From contig JAGNXB010000002.1 of the NCBI GenBank assembly GCA_017985675.1, forward strand, positions 62,001 through 126,000: a DNA stretch of 64,000 bases, written 5' to 3'. The notes under the pieces are model-generated. The model did not search any database, was not told the origin of the DNA, and saw only the letters and a program-made list of their open reading frames with translations. This DNA comes from Saprospiraceae bacterium. GTDB lineage: Bacteria > Bacteroidota > Bacteroidia > Chitinophagales > Saprospiraceae. A program made the position numbers and the translations under genes. This document shows positions 7,819-15,994 of the stretch, piece by piece; the stretch's first letter is position 1, and every line of letters starts with the position of its first letter.

Positions 7819-9801
7819 ATGAAAAATCAATGGATCATCCTCATGTTCACTGTATTAACAGGACTGGGTATACTGGTATTCGGTTGCGGTAAAAAAGGAT
7901 CTGGCAAATCCGGGTCCAGCGCCCTCGCCAGTGATGCGGCATCCGCTGTCTATGTCGCACCCGGCGAATTCGATGAATTTTACGCCTTTATGTCCGGTGG
8001 CTTTAGTGGTCAGGTAAGTGCATATGGCCTGCCATCCGGACGCCTTTTGAAAGTCATCCCGGTTTTTTCACTGGATGGTGAAAAAGGATATGGCTTCTCT
8101 GAAGAGACAAAGCCAATGCTAAACACCTCCTTTGGATTCATTCCGTGGGACGATGCACACCATCCCAAACTTTCCCAGACTAATGGTGAAGAGGATGGGC
8201 GTTGGCTGTTTATTAATGGTAACAACACGCCGCGAATAGCACGAATAGACTTATCGACTTTTGAAACTGTGGAGACTATTGAAATACCGAATAGCGGTGG
8301 CAACCACAGTTCGCCCTATCTCACTGAAAACACGGAATATGTGGTAGCCGGTACCCGGTTCAGTGTACCCTACCCACAAAAAGATGTTCCGATTAACACC
8401 TTCAAAGAAAATTTCAAAGGCATATTATCCTTTATTAGTGTCGACAAGGAACATGGACACATGGATGTCTCTTTCCAGATTATGATGCCCGGATTTGACT
8501 ATGACCTTGCTTCAAGCGGTAAAGGCCCATCCCATGGTTGGACATTCTTTACCACATATAACACCGAACAAGCCTATACCCTCAAAGAAGTGAATGCTTC
8601 CCAGAATGACAAAGACTTTATAGCCGCAGTAAATTGGAAAAAAGCAGAAGAATACATCGCTCAGGGAAAATTTGAAGAAATACCTGCCGATTATGCCAGC
8701 AACCGAATGAGTGAAGAAACGCACATGGCTACAACTACCATGAAAAAGAGTGTACGCATTCTAAACCCTGCAGAATGCCCTGGACTGGTCTATTTTCTTC
8801 CTACACCAAAATCACCACATGGTGTTGATGTAAACCCAACGGGTGAATACATTGTGGGATCGGGAAAGCTATCAGCAAACCTGACGGTACACTCGTTTGA
8901 TAAAATGCTAAAAGCGATAGAGAACAAGGCCTTCGAAACAGAAATTGATGGCATCCCCGTATTAAAATACGATGATATCGTGGCAGGCATAGTTAAAGAA
9001 CCCGGTCTGGGGCCATTACACACTGAATTTGATGACTTTGGGAATGCCTATACAACATTCTTCATTTCCTCAGAAATTGTAAAATGGAAAGTAGGCACAT
9101 GGGAAGTCCTCGATCGTGCGCCTTGTTATTATTCTGTTGGTCACTTAATGATTCCCGGTGGAGGTTCACGCAAACCCACTGGTAAATATATGGTAGCCCT
9201 CAATAAAATTACAAAAGACCGCTACCTTCCAACTGGACCGGAGATGAATCATTCTGCGCAATTGTATGACATATCAGGCGATAAGATCAAGTTGTTATTG
9301 GATTTTCCAACCATAGGAGAACCTCACTATGCCCAGGGAATTCCTGCAGATCGGATCGCACCAAAGTCTAAAAAATTCTATCCAATTGAAAAAAACACAC
9401 ACCCATACAAAGCATTGGGTGAGAAACAAACCAAAGTGGTCCGGGAAGGCGATGTAGTCCGGATTTATATGACAACCATTCGCAGCCACTTTGCACCTGA
9501 CTGGATAGAAGGCATTAAGCTGGGCGATAAAGTGTATTGGCACATCACCAACCTGGAACAGGATTGGGATGTACCTCATGGTTTCTCGATGATGGGAGCA
9601 CAAAATTCGGAGTTGTTGGTCATGCCAGGTCAAACCAGGACACTCTATTGGGAGCCTAAAAAAACAGGGGTGTTCCCATTCTATTGCACCGACTTCTGCT
9701 CCGCACTGCACCAGGAGATGCAGGGTTATGTACGCGTGTCACCTCGTGGTGCCAACGTACCCCTGAAATGGGGATTAGGCGAGGACGTCTTTCCTCAATA
9801 A
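7819..9801 (+). CDS. nosZ: Nitrous-oxide reductase, clade II (Sec-exported)
   Basis: Reduces N2O to N2 in the periplasm using a CuZ cluster and a CuA electron-entry site. About 660 residues. The N-terminus is a Sec or lipoprotein-type signal (ILVFGC then GKKG), with no twin-arginine motif, which marks clade II. CuZ histidine motifs are visible: DDAHHPKLS, GGNHSSPY, PSHGWTFFT, KSPHGVDV, GPLHTEFDD and GEPHYAQG. The C-terminal cupredoxin has the CuA set C-TDF-C-SAL-H-QE-M. The ATG at 7819 begins the signal peptide; the frame extends upstream to 7732, but that part lies in the promoter. First gene of the nos operon. Confidence 0.97.
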   Translation: MKNQWIILMFTVLTGLGILVFGCGKKGSGKSGSSALASDAASAVYVAPGEFDEFYAFMSGGFSGQVSAYGLPSGRLLKVIPVFSLDGEKGYGFSEETKPMLNTSFGFIPWDDAHHPKLSQTNGEEDGRWLFINGNNTPRIARIDLSTFETVETIEIPNSGGNHSSPYLTENTEYVVAGTRFSVPYPQKDVPINTFKENFKGILSFISVDKEHGHMDVSFQIMMPGFDYDLASSGKGPSHGWTFFTTYNTEQAYTLKEVNASQNDKDFIAAVNWKKAEEYIAQGKFEEIPADYASNRMSEETHMATTTMKKSVRILNPAECPGLVYFLPTPKSPHGVDVNPTGEYIVGSGKLSANLTVHSFDKMLKAIENKAFETEIDGIPVLKYDDIVAGIVKEPGLGPLHTEFDDFGNAYTTFFISSEIVKWKVGTWEVLDRAPCYYSVGHLMIPGGGSRKPTGKYMVALNKITKDRYLPTGPEMNHSAQLYDISGDKIKLLLDFPTIGEPHYAQGIPADRIAPKSKKFYPIEKNTHPYKALGEKQTKVVREGDVVRIYMTTIRSHFAPDWIEGIKLGDKVYWHITNLEQDWDVPHGFSMMGAQNSELLVMPGQTRTLYWEPKKTGVFPFYCTDFCSALHQEMQGYVRVSPRGANVPLKWGLGEDVFPQ

Positions 9802-9832
9802 TTAAGGCATCTTAAGCCAATAAAATGACCGA

Positions 9833-9857
9833 ACCGGGAGTCGATCAGGCTCCCGGT
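9833..9857 (+). other. Hairpin between nosZ and the next gene
   Basis: Stem ACCGGGAG with CTCCCGGT and a 9-base loop, without a following T-run. It could protect the 3' end of nosZ mRNA or partly stop transcription, so that NosZ is made in excess of the accessory proteins (inference). Confidence 0.4.
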
Positions 9858-9873
9858 CCGACAAACCAAACAA

Positions 9874-10452
9874 ATGAAACATCTACCAAGAATACTCATG
9901 GTCGTTGGCATAGCCGCCCTCCTGATGTTATTCGTCTTTCCAATGTGGCGCATTACTCTTTTTGCACCTCAATATCCGGATGGTGTAACAATGTATATCT
10001 GGATTAATAAGATAGCTGGAGAAACACCCGGGACCATCCAGAATATAAATATTCTGAATCACTATGTTGGCATGAAATATATCGAACCGGATGCCATTCC
10101 CGAACTAACTTATTTTCCTTACATCATATGGGCAATGTCTTTCCTCGGCTTGGTTGCGGCAGTGGTCAACAATAAATTGGGTTACCTGCTATGGTTCGTT
10201 TTGTTTGTTGCCATGTCCGTGATCGGTATCTATGATTTTTACCTCTGGGAATATGATTATGGTCACAATTTAAGTGATACAGCACCTATAAAAATACCCG
10301 GTGCCTCCTTCCAGCCACCCGTTTTCGGGACAAAGGATATTCTGAATTTCGTAGCCCAATCCTATCCACATACCGGAGGATACTTTGCAGGAATTGCTGG
10401 TTTATTCGCATTAATAGCATTTTGGTTAAAGGCAAAATTTCGATTCTCATGA
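9874..10452 (+). CDS. Nos-cluster membrane protein of unknown function
   Basis: 192 residues with about four membrane helices: residues 7-24, a pair around 85-125, and one near 168-186. The loop after helix 1 (RITLFAPQYPDGVTMYIW) probably lies in the periplasm. It is conserved in clade II nos clusters of Bacteroidota between nosZ and nosL as far as I recall, but I know no tested role; copper delivery or NosZ maturation would fit the place. It overlaps nosL by four bases, so the two are coupled. Confidence 0.6.
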   Translation: MKHLPRILMVVGIAALLMLFVFPMWRITLFAPQYPDGVTMYIWINKIAGETPGTIQNINILNHYVGMKYIEPDAIPELTYFPYIIWAMSFLGLVAAVVNNKLGYLLWFVLFVAMSVIGIYDFYLWEYDYGHNLSDTAPIKIPGASFQPPVFGTKDILNFVAQSYPHTGGYFAGIAGLFALIAFWLKAKFRFS

Positions 10453-10874
10453 AGTATCTGATCCTATCAACCTTCATTTATTTGGTCGGATGTAGTCCTT
10501 CCGTAAAGCCCATCGTTTACGGTGAGGATATGTGCGCCTACTGCAAAATGGTTATTGTAGATGACCAACACGCAGCAATCGCAGTAACGGACAAAGGCAA
10601 AGTCTTCAAATTTGACGCAATCGAATGCCTGATACCTTATCTCCAGGCCCAACCCGAAACAAGCTTCAAGTTATTGGAAGTAAACGACTACGAAATGGCT
10701 GGATCGATGATTCCGGCAGAAACAAGTTTTTATCTGATCACCAGATCCATCCCCAGTCCAATGGGAGCTTTCCTATCTGCCTTTGCAACCAAAGACAAAG
10801 CCATTGCAGCCCAGACGACACACGGAGGAGAACTCTTTGATTGGAACCAAGTGCAAGAACGTCTCAAAAACTGA
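10449..10874 (+). CDS. nosL: NosL, copper chaperone lipoprotein
   Basis: Outer or periplasmic lipoprotein (signal ending IYLVGC). The copper-binding motif of the family is intact: D-MCAYCKM near residues 28-34. NosL delivers Cu(I) for assembly of the NosZ CuZ site together with NosDFY. The ATG at 10449 overlaps the stop of the membrane protein gene (ATGA), and it gives a proper signal peptide; the upstream in-frame start at 10422 does not. About 141 residues, the usual size. Confidence 0.92.
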   Translation: MKYLILSTFIYLVGCSPSVKPIVYGEDMCAYCKMVIVDDQHAAIAVTDKGKVFKFDAIECLIPYLQAQPETSFKLLEVNDYEMAGSMIPAETSFYLITRSIPSPMGAFLSAFATKDKAIAAQTTHGGELFDWNQVQERLKN

Positions 10875-10914
10875 CGCATCGAATTTTGAATTTCAACCGC
10901 AAAACTTAAAGAAT

Positions 10915-11472
10915 ATGAAAACCAACCTAATCCTCTTTGCAATATTATGGCTCAGTATCGTGCTTTCTTCCTGTCAGGAATCAAGCAGTTCGACTACCTC
11001 AACGGCAGAAGACGCTATGCCTGCCAAAGGACAATCTTCCGTTCAAGACCCCCTCTCCGAACCTAATATCCTTCAGGTAGCCATTGGATCCAAGGACCAC
11101 TCTACCTTAGTTGCCGGCGTACAAGCGGCTGCATTGGAGGATGTGCTTTCCAATGCAGGTCCATTAACCGTCTTTGCCCCAAACAATGACGCATTTGCCA
11201 AACTGCCAGCCGGCACATTGGATAATCTCCTGAAACCTGAAAACAAGGCCACGCTGGCGCGCATCATTAAATTTCACGCTTCCCCGGGGTCTTATACCAT
11301 TGAATCGATGCGAGATGGGCAACAGCTTTACCAGGCAACCGGACATTATATCAAAGTGGCCAAGCAAGGTGACCAGGTGACAATCAACGGAGCCAAAATT
11401 TTAGGAACTGTAAAAGCATCAAACGGTATTGTACATGTCATTGATGCCGTCATGTTGCCACCCGAAGAATGA
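10915..11472 (+). CDS. Fasciclin (FAS1) domain lipoprotein in the nos operon
   Basis: About 185 residues. Lipoprotein signal (LWLSIVLSSC then QE), a low-complexity Ser/Thr linker, then a single FAS1 domain with the two conserved boxes, GPLTVFAPNNDAFAKLP and NGIVHVIDAVMLPP. FAS1 domains bind proteins or carbohydrates at cell surfaces. It is in line with nosL (40-base gap) and nosD, so it is likely co-transcribed. FAS1 is not part of the classical Nos machinery; a scaffold role near NosZ is only a guess. The ATG at 10915 was chosen because it begins the signal. Confidence 0.85.
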   Translation: MKTNLILFAILWLSIVLSSCQESSSSTTSTAEDAMPAKGQSSVQDPLSEPNILQVAIGSKDHSTLVAGVQAAALEDVLSNAGPLTVFAPNNDAFAKLPAGTLDNLLKPENKATLARIIKFHASPGSYTIESMRDGQQLYQATGHYIKVAKQGDQVTINGAKILGTVKASNGIVHVIDAVMLPPEE

Positions 11473-11478
11473 GCGATT

Positions 11479-11554
11479 GCAGGAAGTTGGCTGGCTTATA
11501 AGTTTATCCCCCGGAAGACAAACGACTGGGGGCTATTCTAGCCAGCCAACCTGC
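11479..11554 (+). other. Long nested hairpin between the fasciclin gene and nosD
   Basis: GCAGG plus an 11-bp perfect stem (11486-11496 with 11540-11550, closed outside by CTGC) encloses a second stem CCCCC/GGGGG at 11508-11512 and 11528-11532. There is no T-run after it. It fills almost all of the intergenic space and would be transcribed with the operon. Confidence 0.55.
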
Positions 11555-11598
11555 ATTCCTAAACCCATTATACTTTGTATTTTCCAATCATTCGAACT

Positions 11599-12861
11599 AT
11601 GCGGCTAACATCAGCAATCGGGTTAATCCTCCTCCTTTCCAGCGCCATTGCGACTGCGAAGACAATTGAGGTATGTCCGACATGCCCGTTCATTCGCATA
11701 CAACAGGCAATTGACCAGGCTAATGAGGGCGATACCATCTACATCAGGAAGGGTAGTTATTCTGAACATTCTATTTGCGTAGACAAACCCCTTTACATAC
11801 TGGGAGAACAGTTCCCGGTGATCGATGGAAAGGGCATTGGCGAACTCATAATCATTGAATCGGATCGCGTCTCCATTGAAGGATTGCACCTCCAAAACAC
11901 CGGTATAAGTCATGTAAAAGATCGCGCCGGAATCAGACTGAGGCGGGTAAAATATTTTGTCATTCGAAACAACAAACTGGATAACACCTATTTTGGCATT
12001 TACCTCGAACACAGTTCATCCGGGACTATAGAAGGAAACCAATTATTGGGCCAGGCAAAAAATGAAACATCCTCCGGAAATGGTATTCACCTTTGGTATT
12101 GTAAGAATATACAGGTAGAAAATAATACAGTGCGTGGGCATAGAGACGGCATCTATCTGGAATTTGCCGATAGTTGCCGCATAGCCGCCAACCTGGCCGA
12201 GAAAAACATCCGGTATGGTTTACATTTTATGTTTTCCAATGATGACGATTATTTTCAAAATATCTTTCAGCGCAATGGGGCCGGCGTCGCAGTTATGTTT
12301 TCCCGTCGGATCAATATGTGGGAAAATACATTTGCCTTCAACTGGGGACAGGCTGCCTATGGATTATTATTGAAGGAGATTTATGATGCAGAGATAAAGG
12401 ACAATACCTTTCGTGAGAATACGATGGGCATTTTCGTGGAGGGAAGCAACCGCATAAATTATTCCCGGAACGCCTTTATTCGCAATGGCTGGGCGATCAA
12501 AATATCCGGAGGATGCCTCGACAATAAGATTGCAGGCAACAATTTTTTATCCAACACCTTTGACCTGGCCGTGCATAGCGGCGTCAACAATTCGTTTGAT
12601 GGCAATTTTTGGAGCGCTTACGATGGCTACGATCTCAACAGGGATGGCATGGGCGACATCCCCTACCGGCCGGTAAAACTCTTCAACTATATCGTAAATC
12701 AGACCCCAGAGGCAATGATCCTGTTGCGAAGCCTCTTTGTCGACCTCATTAATTTTTCAGAAAAGGTGAGTCCTGTATTCACTCCGGACAACGTAGCCGA
12801 TAACAAACCACTCATGCGACGAATTGCCTTGAATCATTCCTACGAAATAACAAAGCGATGA
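11599..12861 (+). CDS. nosD: NosD, periplasmic right-handed beta-helix copper-maturation protein
   Basis: About 420 residues with a Sec signal (MRLTSAIGLILLLSSAIATA). The body is a parallel beta-helix built of NosD/CASH repeats such as GIRLRRVKYFVIRNNKLDN, YGLHFMFSNDDDYFQNIF and MGIFVEGSNRINYSRNAF. It works with the NosFY ABC transporter in making the NosZ copper sites. The ATG at 11599 starts the signal; an in-frame start at 11575 is less good. The gene overlaps nosF by four bases (ATGA). Confidence 0.93.
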   Translation: MRLTSAIGLILLLSSAIATAKTIEVCPTCPFIRIQQAIDQANEGDTIYIRKGSYSEHSICVDKPLYILGEQFPVIDGKGIGELIIIESDRVSIEGLHLQNTGISHVKDRAGIRLRRVKYFVIRNNKLDNTYFGIYLEHSSSGTIEGNQLLGQAKNETSSGNGIHLWYCKNIQVENNTVRGHRDGIYLEFADSCRIAANLAEKNIRYGLHFMFSNDDDYFQNIFQRNGAGVAVMFSRRINMWENTFAFNWGQAAYGLLLKEIYDAEIKDNTFRENTMGIFVEGSNRINYSRNAFIRNGWAIKISGGCLDNKIAGNNFLSNTFDLAVHSGVNNSFDGNFWSAYDGYDLNRDGMGDIPYRPVKLFNYIVNQTPEAMILLRSLFVDLINFSEKVSPVFTPDNVADNKPLMRRIALNHSYEITKR

Positions 12862-13628
12862 TTCACATTTCATCTTTACACAAATCATTTGGCAAGCAAA
12901 AAGTGCTTCAAGGCATTTCGCTTAATTTCAACAAACCCGGCATCACCGCCATTTTGGGTCCGAATGGGTCCGGCAAAACGACGCTGATCAAGTCTATTCT
13001 GGGTATGGTTTTGCCTACTGCAGGACATATCCACTTCGAAGAAAAGGATATAAAAGGACAGTGGGACTACCGAAGCCGGATAGATTATCTACCACAAATA
13101 GCGCGCTTTCCCGACAATCTTCGGGTCGATGAATTACTGCGTATGATCCAGGACATTCGCAGCGTAGCACCCGCATCACTGGATCGGCTAATCGCTCTAT
13201 TTGACATGGCTGACTACATGAATAAACGCTTTGGAAACCTTTCGGGAGGCACAAAACAAAAAGCGAACCTCATACAGGCCTTTATGTACGATAGTCCTGT
13301 AATTATCCTGGACGAGCCCACTAATGGTCTCGATCCTGTAGCGCTTATTCGCCTAAAGACCTTACTGCAGGAGGAAAAACAAAAAGGTAAACTCATACTA
13401 ATTACGACCCACATCATGAGTTTCGTCAATGAAATGGCTGATGATGTTGTTTTTCTCCTCGATGGGAATGTGCATTACCGGGGTTCCGTAGATGCCTTGA
13501 AAATCCAATTCGGGGAGCAGGATCTCGAAAAAGCGATCGCTGGCATCTTGCTTGGAAAATCAGCTTTCAGCTCAAATGGACATTCGGCGCACAATGAAGT
13601 AATCAAGGTAAAGACAACACTCCATTAA
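12858..13628 (+). CDS. nosF: NosF, ABC transporter ATP-binding protein
   Basis: 256 residues. Walker A is GPNGSGKTT (about 34-42), the signature is LSGGTKQK, Walker B is VIILDEPTNGLDP, and the switch histidine lies in LITTHIMS. It drives the NosDFY complex together with NosY. Start coupled to the nosD stop by the ATGA overlap. The next gene, nosY, follows after 13 bases. Confidence 0.92.
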   Translation: MIHISSLHKSFGKQKVLQGISLNFNKPGITAILGPNGSGKTTLIKSILGMVLPTAGHIHFEEKDIKGQWDYRSRIDYLPQIARFPDNLRVDELLRMIQDIRSVAPASLDRLIALFDMADYMNKRFGNLSGGTKQKANLIQAFMYDSPVIILDEPTNGLDPVALIRLKTLLQEEKQKGKLILITTHIMSFVNEMADDVVFLLDGNVHYRGSVDALKIQFGEQDLEKAIAGILLGKSAFSSNGHSAHNEVIKVKTTLH

Positions 13629-13641
13629 TTAAAAAGATCGT

Positions 13642-14424
13642 ATGTTCAAGATCCTCAAATACAGTTTTTATGACCTGATCCGGAGCCGCTGGGCACTGAT
13701 CTATACGTTGTTTTATGCCGTTCTGACGATCAGTCTCCTCGCATTAAGCGGCGGAATGTCAAAAGTCATTATCAGTCTGATGAATGTGATTCTGGTGCTT
13801 GTGCCCCTCATTGCGACCATGTTTGGGGTAATGTACTATTACAACTCCCGGGAGTTTACTGAACTCTTACTCTCCCAACCACTCAGACGGACTTCAATTT
13901 TTTTTGGTCAGTACCTCGGTGTCGCTCTGTCCCTGTCCCTGAGTCTTTTGATTGGTGTAGGATTACCCTTTGTAGTCTATGGCCTTTGGGGATCCTCTGA
14001 CATACAGAATTTTACCATGTTGTTGGTAGTAGGCGTTTTTTTGTCCTTCATCTTTTCAGCGATGGCCTTTTTCGTTGCCTTATGCCATGAAAATCGGATT
14101 AAAGGTTTCGGTTTAGCCATACTGGCCTGGCTATTTTTTGCAGTGATTTACGATGGTTTATTTCTGCTGGTACTAGCCATGTACAACGACTATCCACTTG
14201 AAAATGTGGCCATCGGGGCGTCTATGTTTAATCCCATTGACTTATCGCGTATACTGATTCTACTCCAACTGGACATTTCGGCACTTATGGGATACACCGG
14301 AGCTGTATTTCAACATTTCCTGGGGAACACCACAGGAATGCTCTTGTCCTTTACCGTCCTATTGCTCTGGGTCTTCATCCCTGCGCTGGCAGTAGGTCGC
14401 GTAGCCAATCGAAAAGATTTTTAA
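13642..14424 (+). CDS. nosY: NosY, ABC transporter permease
   Basis: 260 residues with six hydrophobic helices, the NosY/ABC-2 type. The N-terminal region ILKYSFYDLIRSRWALIY is the usual cytoplasmic elbow helix before TM1. It sits between nosF and ric with short gaps, so it belongs to the nos operon. The transported substrate of NosFY is debated; a sulfur or copper species for CuZ assembly has been proposed for the family. Confidence 0.9.
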   Translation: MFKILKYSFYDLIRSRWALIYTLFYAVLTISLLALSGGMSKVIISLMNVILVLVPLIATMFGVMYYYNSREFTELLLSQPLRRTSIFFGQYLGVALSLSLSLLIGVGLPFVVYGLWGSSDIQNFTMLLVVGVFLSFIFSAMAFFVALCHENRIKGFGLAILAWLFFAVIYDGLFLLVLAMYNDYPLENVAIGASMFNPIDLSRILILLQLDISALMGYTGAVFQHFLGNTTGMLLSFTVLLLWVFIPALAVGRVANRKDF

Positions 14425-14442
14425 TACACATAAAACCTTATC

Positions 14443-15192
14443 ATGATAACAGCTGACATCCAGAATAAAACCATCGGCGAACTGGTCGCTGAGGATTACC
14501 GCATGGCGGAAGTCTTCAAACGCAATGGCATTGATTTTTGCTGTGGTGGCAAAAAAACGCTCAGTGATGTATGCCTCCAAAAAGGTATCGAACCAGCTCT
14601 GCTTGTAAAAGCGTTGACCGAAATCCACGAAACACCAGCAGTCGCGGCCTCATTGCCTGCTGATTCCTGGCCGCTGCCCTTCCTTTGTGATTATATCGTG
14701 CAGGTGCACCATACTTACACAAAGGAAAAACTTCCCATGATGCTGGAGTACGCCCGCAAGGTGGCAAAGGTACACGGTCACGCCTGGCCTGAAAACATTG
14801 CCATCGCCGACCATTGCACATTGCTGCTCCACGAGATGACAGAGCATATGGCAAAAGAGGAAGGGGTGTTGTTTCCCTACATCAAACATCTGGCAGAGGT
14901 GACAGCCCAGGGCGGGAAAGCCGCTTCCCCACCATTTGGCAGCGTGGCGAACCCCATTGCCATGATGGAATCCGAGCATGAATCTGCCGGTGATGCCATG
15001 AAGCAGATTCGCGCATTGAGCCATAACTACACGCCACCAGAAGGCGCATGCAATACGTATCAGGTCCTTTATAAGCTGCTGGAGGAATTTGAAGGTGATC
15101 TGCACCGCCATGTACATCTGGAAAACAATATCCTCTTTCCAAAAGCGATAGCGCTGGAGCAATCCTCCGCCATTGGGCACGTGAAAGTGTAG
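14443..15192 (+). CDS. ric: Iron-sulfur cluster repair di-iron protein (RIC/ScdA/YtfE)
   Basis: 249 residues. The N-terminal DUF542 domain holds IDFCCGGKKTLSDVC. The hemerythrin-like domain follows, with the di-iron ligands in VQVHHTYTKEKL, LLHEMTEHMAKEEGVLFP, ESEHESAG and LHRHVHLENNILFP. RIC proteins donate iron or remove NO to restore clusters damaged by nitrosative stress. As the last gene of the nos operon, 18 bases after nosY, it would protect the cell during denitrification. Confidence 0.93.
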   Translation: MITADIQNKTIGELVAEDYRMAEVFKRNGIDFCCGGKKTLSDVCLQKGIEPALLVKALTEIHETPAVAASLPADSWPLPFLCDYIVQVHHTYTKEKLPMMLEYARKVAKVHGHAWPENIAIADHCTLLLHEMTEHMAKEEGVLFPYIKHLAEVTAQGGKAASPPFGSVANPIAMMESEHESAGDAMKQIRALSHNYTPPEGACNTYQVLYKLLEEFEGDLHRHVHLENNILFPKAIALEQSSAIGHVKV

Positions 15193-15228
15193 ACACAACT
15201 ATTCATGGGCTTGGGAGGAAGCCCTGCC

Positions 15229-15693
15229 TCAGTACCGTTCATCCTTCACCATCGGCAATTTTTCCAGGACATCCACTTCGATCATGGGAAAGCCGAAGTC
15301 GAGGACGATCCGGCCGCTCATGAGGTAGATGCCTTTGCCACGGAAGGGGTATTTGGCCAGTGATGGCGGAAAGTGGGTGCTGTCGAAAAACAACCCCTCC
15401 TGATCCAGCCAGGTACCGAAGTTCATGTGTTCCTTTCGCACGGTCGTTACATGCTTGCGGGCCACATAGTAGCCCAGCATGCGCACGACGCGTCCGGCAT
15501 GCATGACCATCTCCCGCACGGCAATAGTGCCCAATGGGCTGGCTTGCAAGAGGTCAAAGGGCGAGCAGAGTGGAAAACCCAGCAACTCGATCTCATCGAA
15601 AGACTGGTCATAGGGTCCCTCCTTCAACTCCGGGACAATGTATTCAGACGCCTCCTCCTCAAAGAGGGACGCAGTACCGTTTCGTTCACGCAT
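15229..15693 (-). CDS. C-terminal OB-fold piece of a split DnaE-type DNA polymerase
   Basis: About 154 residues. It begins with linker sequence (MRERNGTASLFEEEASE) and then matches the region after the fingers in DnaE: FDEIELLGFPLCSPFDLL, RMLGYYVARKHVTT and MNFGTWLDQEGLFFDSTHFP. This last part is the OB-fold with its usual end. The polymerase body lies 3.5 kb upstream (19171-21639) on the same strand and lacks this part. An exact TAACTTTG -7 box at 15733-15740 and an intact frame suggest that this is an expressed gene, not debris. A TTG at 15735 is inside the -7 box, so I took the ATG at 15693. Confidence 0.75.
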   Translation of the reverse strand: MRERNGTASLFEEEASEYIVPELKEGPYDQSFDEIELLGFPLCSPFDLLQASPLGTIAVREMVMHAGRVVRMLGYYVARKHVTTVRKEHMNFGTWLDQEGLFFDSTHFPPSLAKYPFRGKGIYLMSGRIVLDFGFPMIEVDVLEKLPMVKDERY

Positions 15694-15732
15694 AAAAAAG
15701 CGATTGGGGTCAGGCGCTCTCTCCGTCCGGTA

Positions 15733-15740
15733 CAAAGTTA
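15733..15740 (-). promoter_or_regulatory. -7 promoter element TAACTTTG before the DnaE C-terminal gene
   Basis: Exact TAnnTTTG match on the minus strand, 39 bases upstream of the ATG at 15693. It means the C-terminal piece can be transcribed without the polymerase body. Confidence 0.45.
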
Positions 15741-15767
15741 AAACATTTTGTTTTAAAAATGTGGGGG

Positions 15768-15807
15768 TTATTGAGTTGTTGGGTTATTGAGTTGTTGGGT
15801 TGTTGGG
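15768..15807. repeat. 16-bp tandem repeat
   Basis: Two perfect copies of TTATTGAGTTGTTGGG, followed by a half copy TTGTTGGG. It lies in the 259-bp gap between the DnaE C-terminal gene and the helicase gene. The rest of that gap shows only a short hairpin (CCTGCC/GGCAGG, about 15808-15827) and AT-rich text. Confidence 0.7.
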
Positions 15808-15994
15808 CCTGCCGCCGATGAGGCAGGTTGTTGCGACAAGAGCTCCCAGTGGGAGGGTTTGGGGACAGATGAATTGGGAATCCGGGATGGGACGGACAGA
15901 TGGATGTCGTTTAGATGGAAAGTGTTGACCGTGACGGCCTAAACCGTTAAACATTAAACCTTTAAACCATAAGGACCTCACAACTAAAAGTCAT

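Noticed and set aside
9825..10007. 60-residue frame between nosZ and the membrane protein gene
   Set aside because: It overlaps the real gene in another frame and covers the intergenic hairpin.
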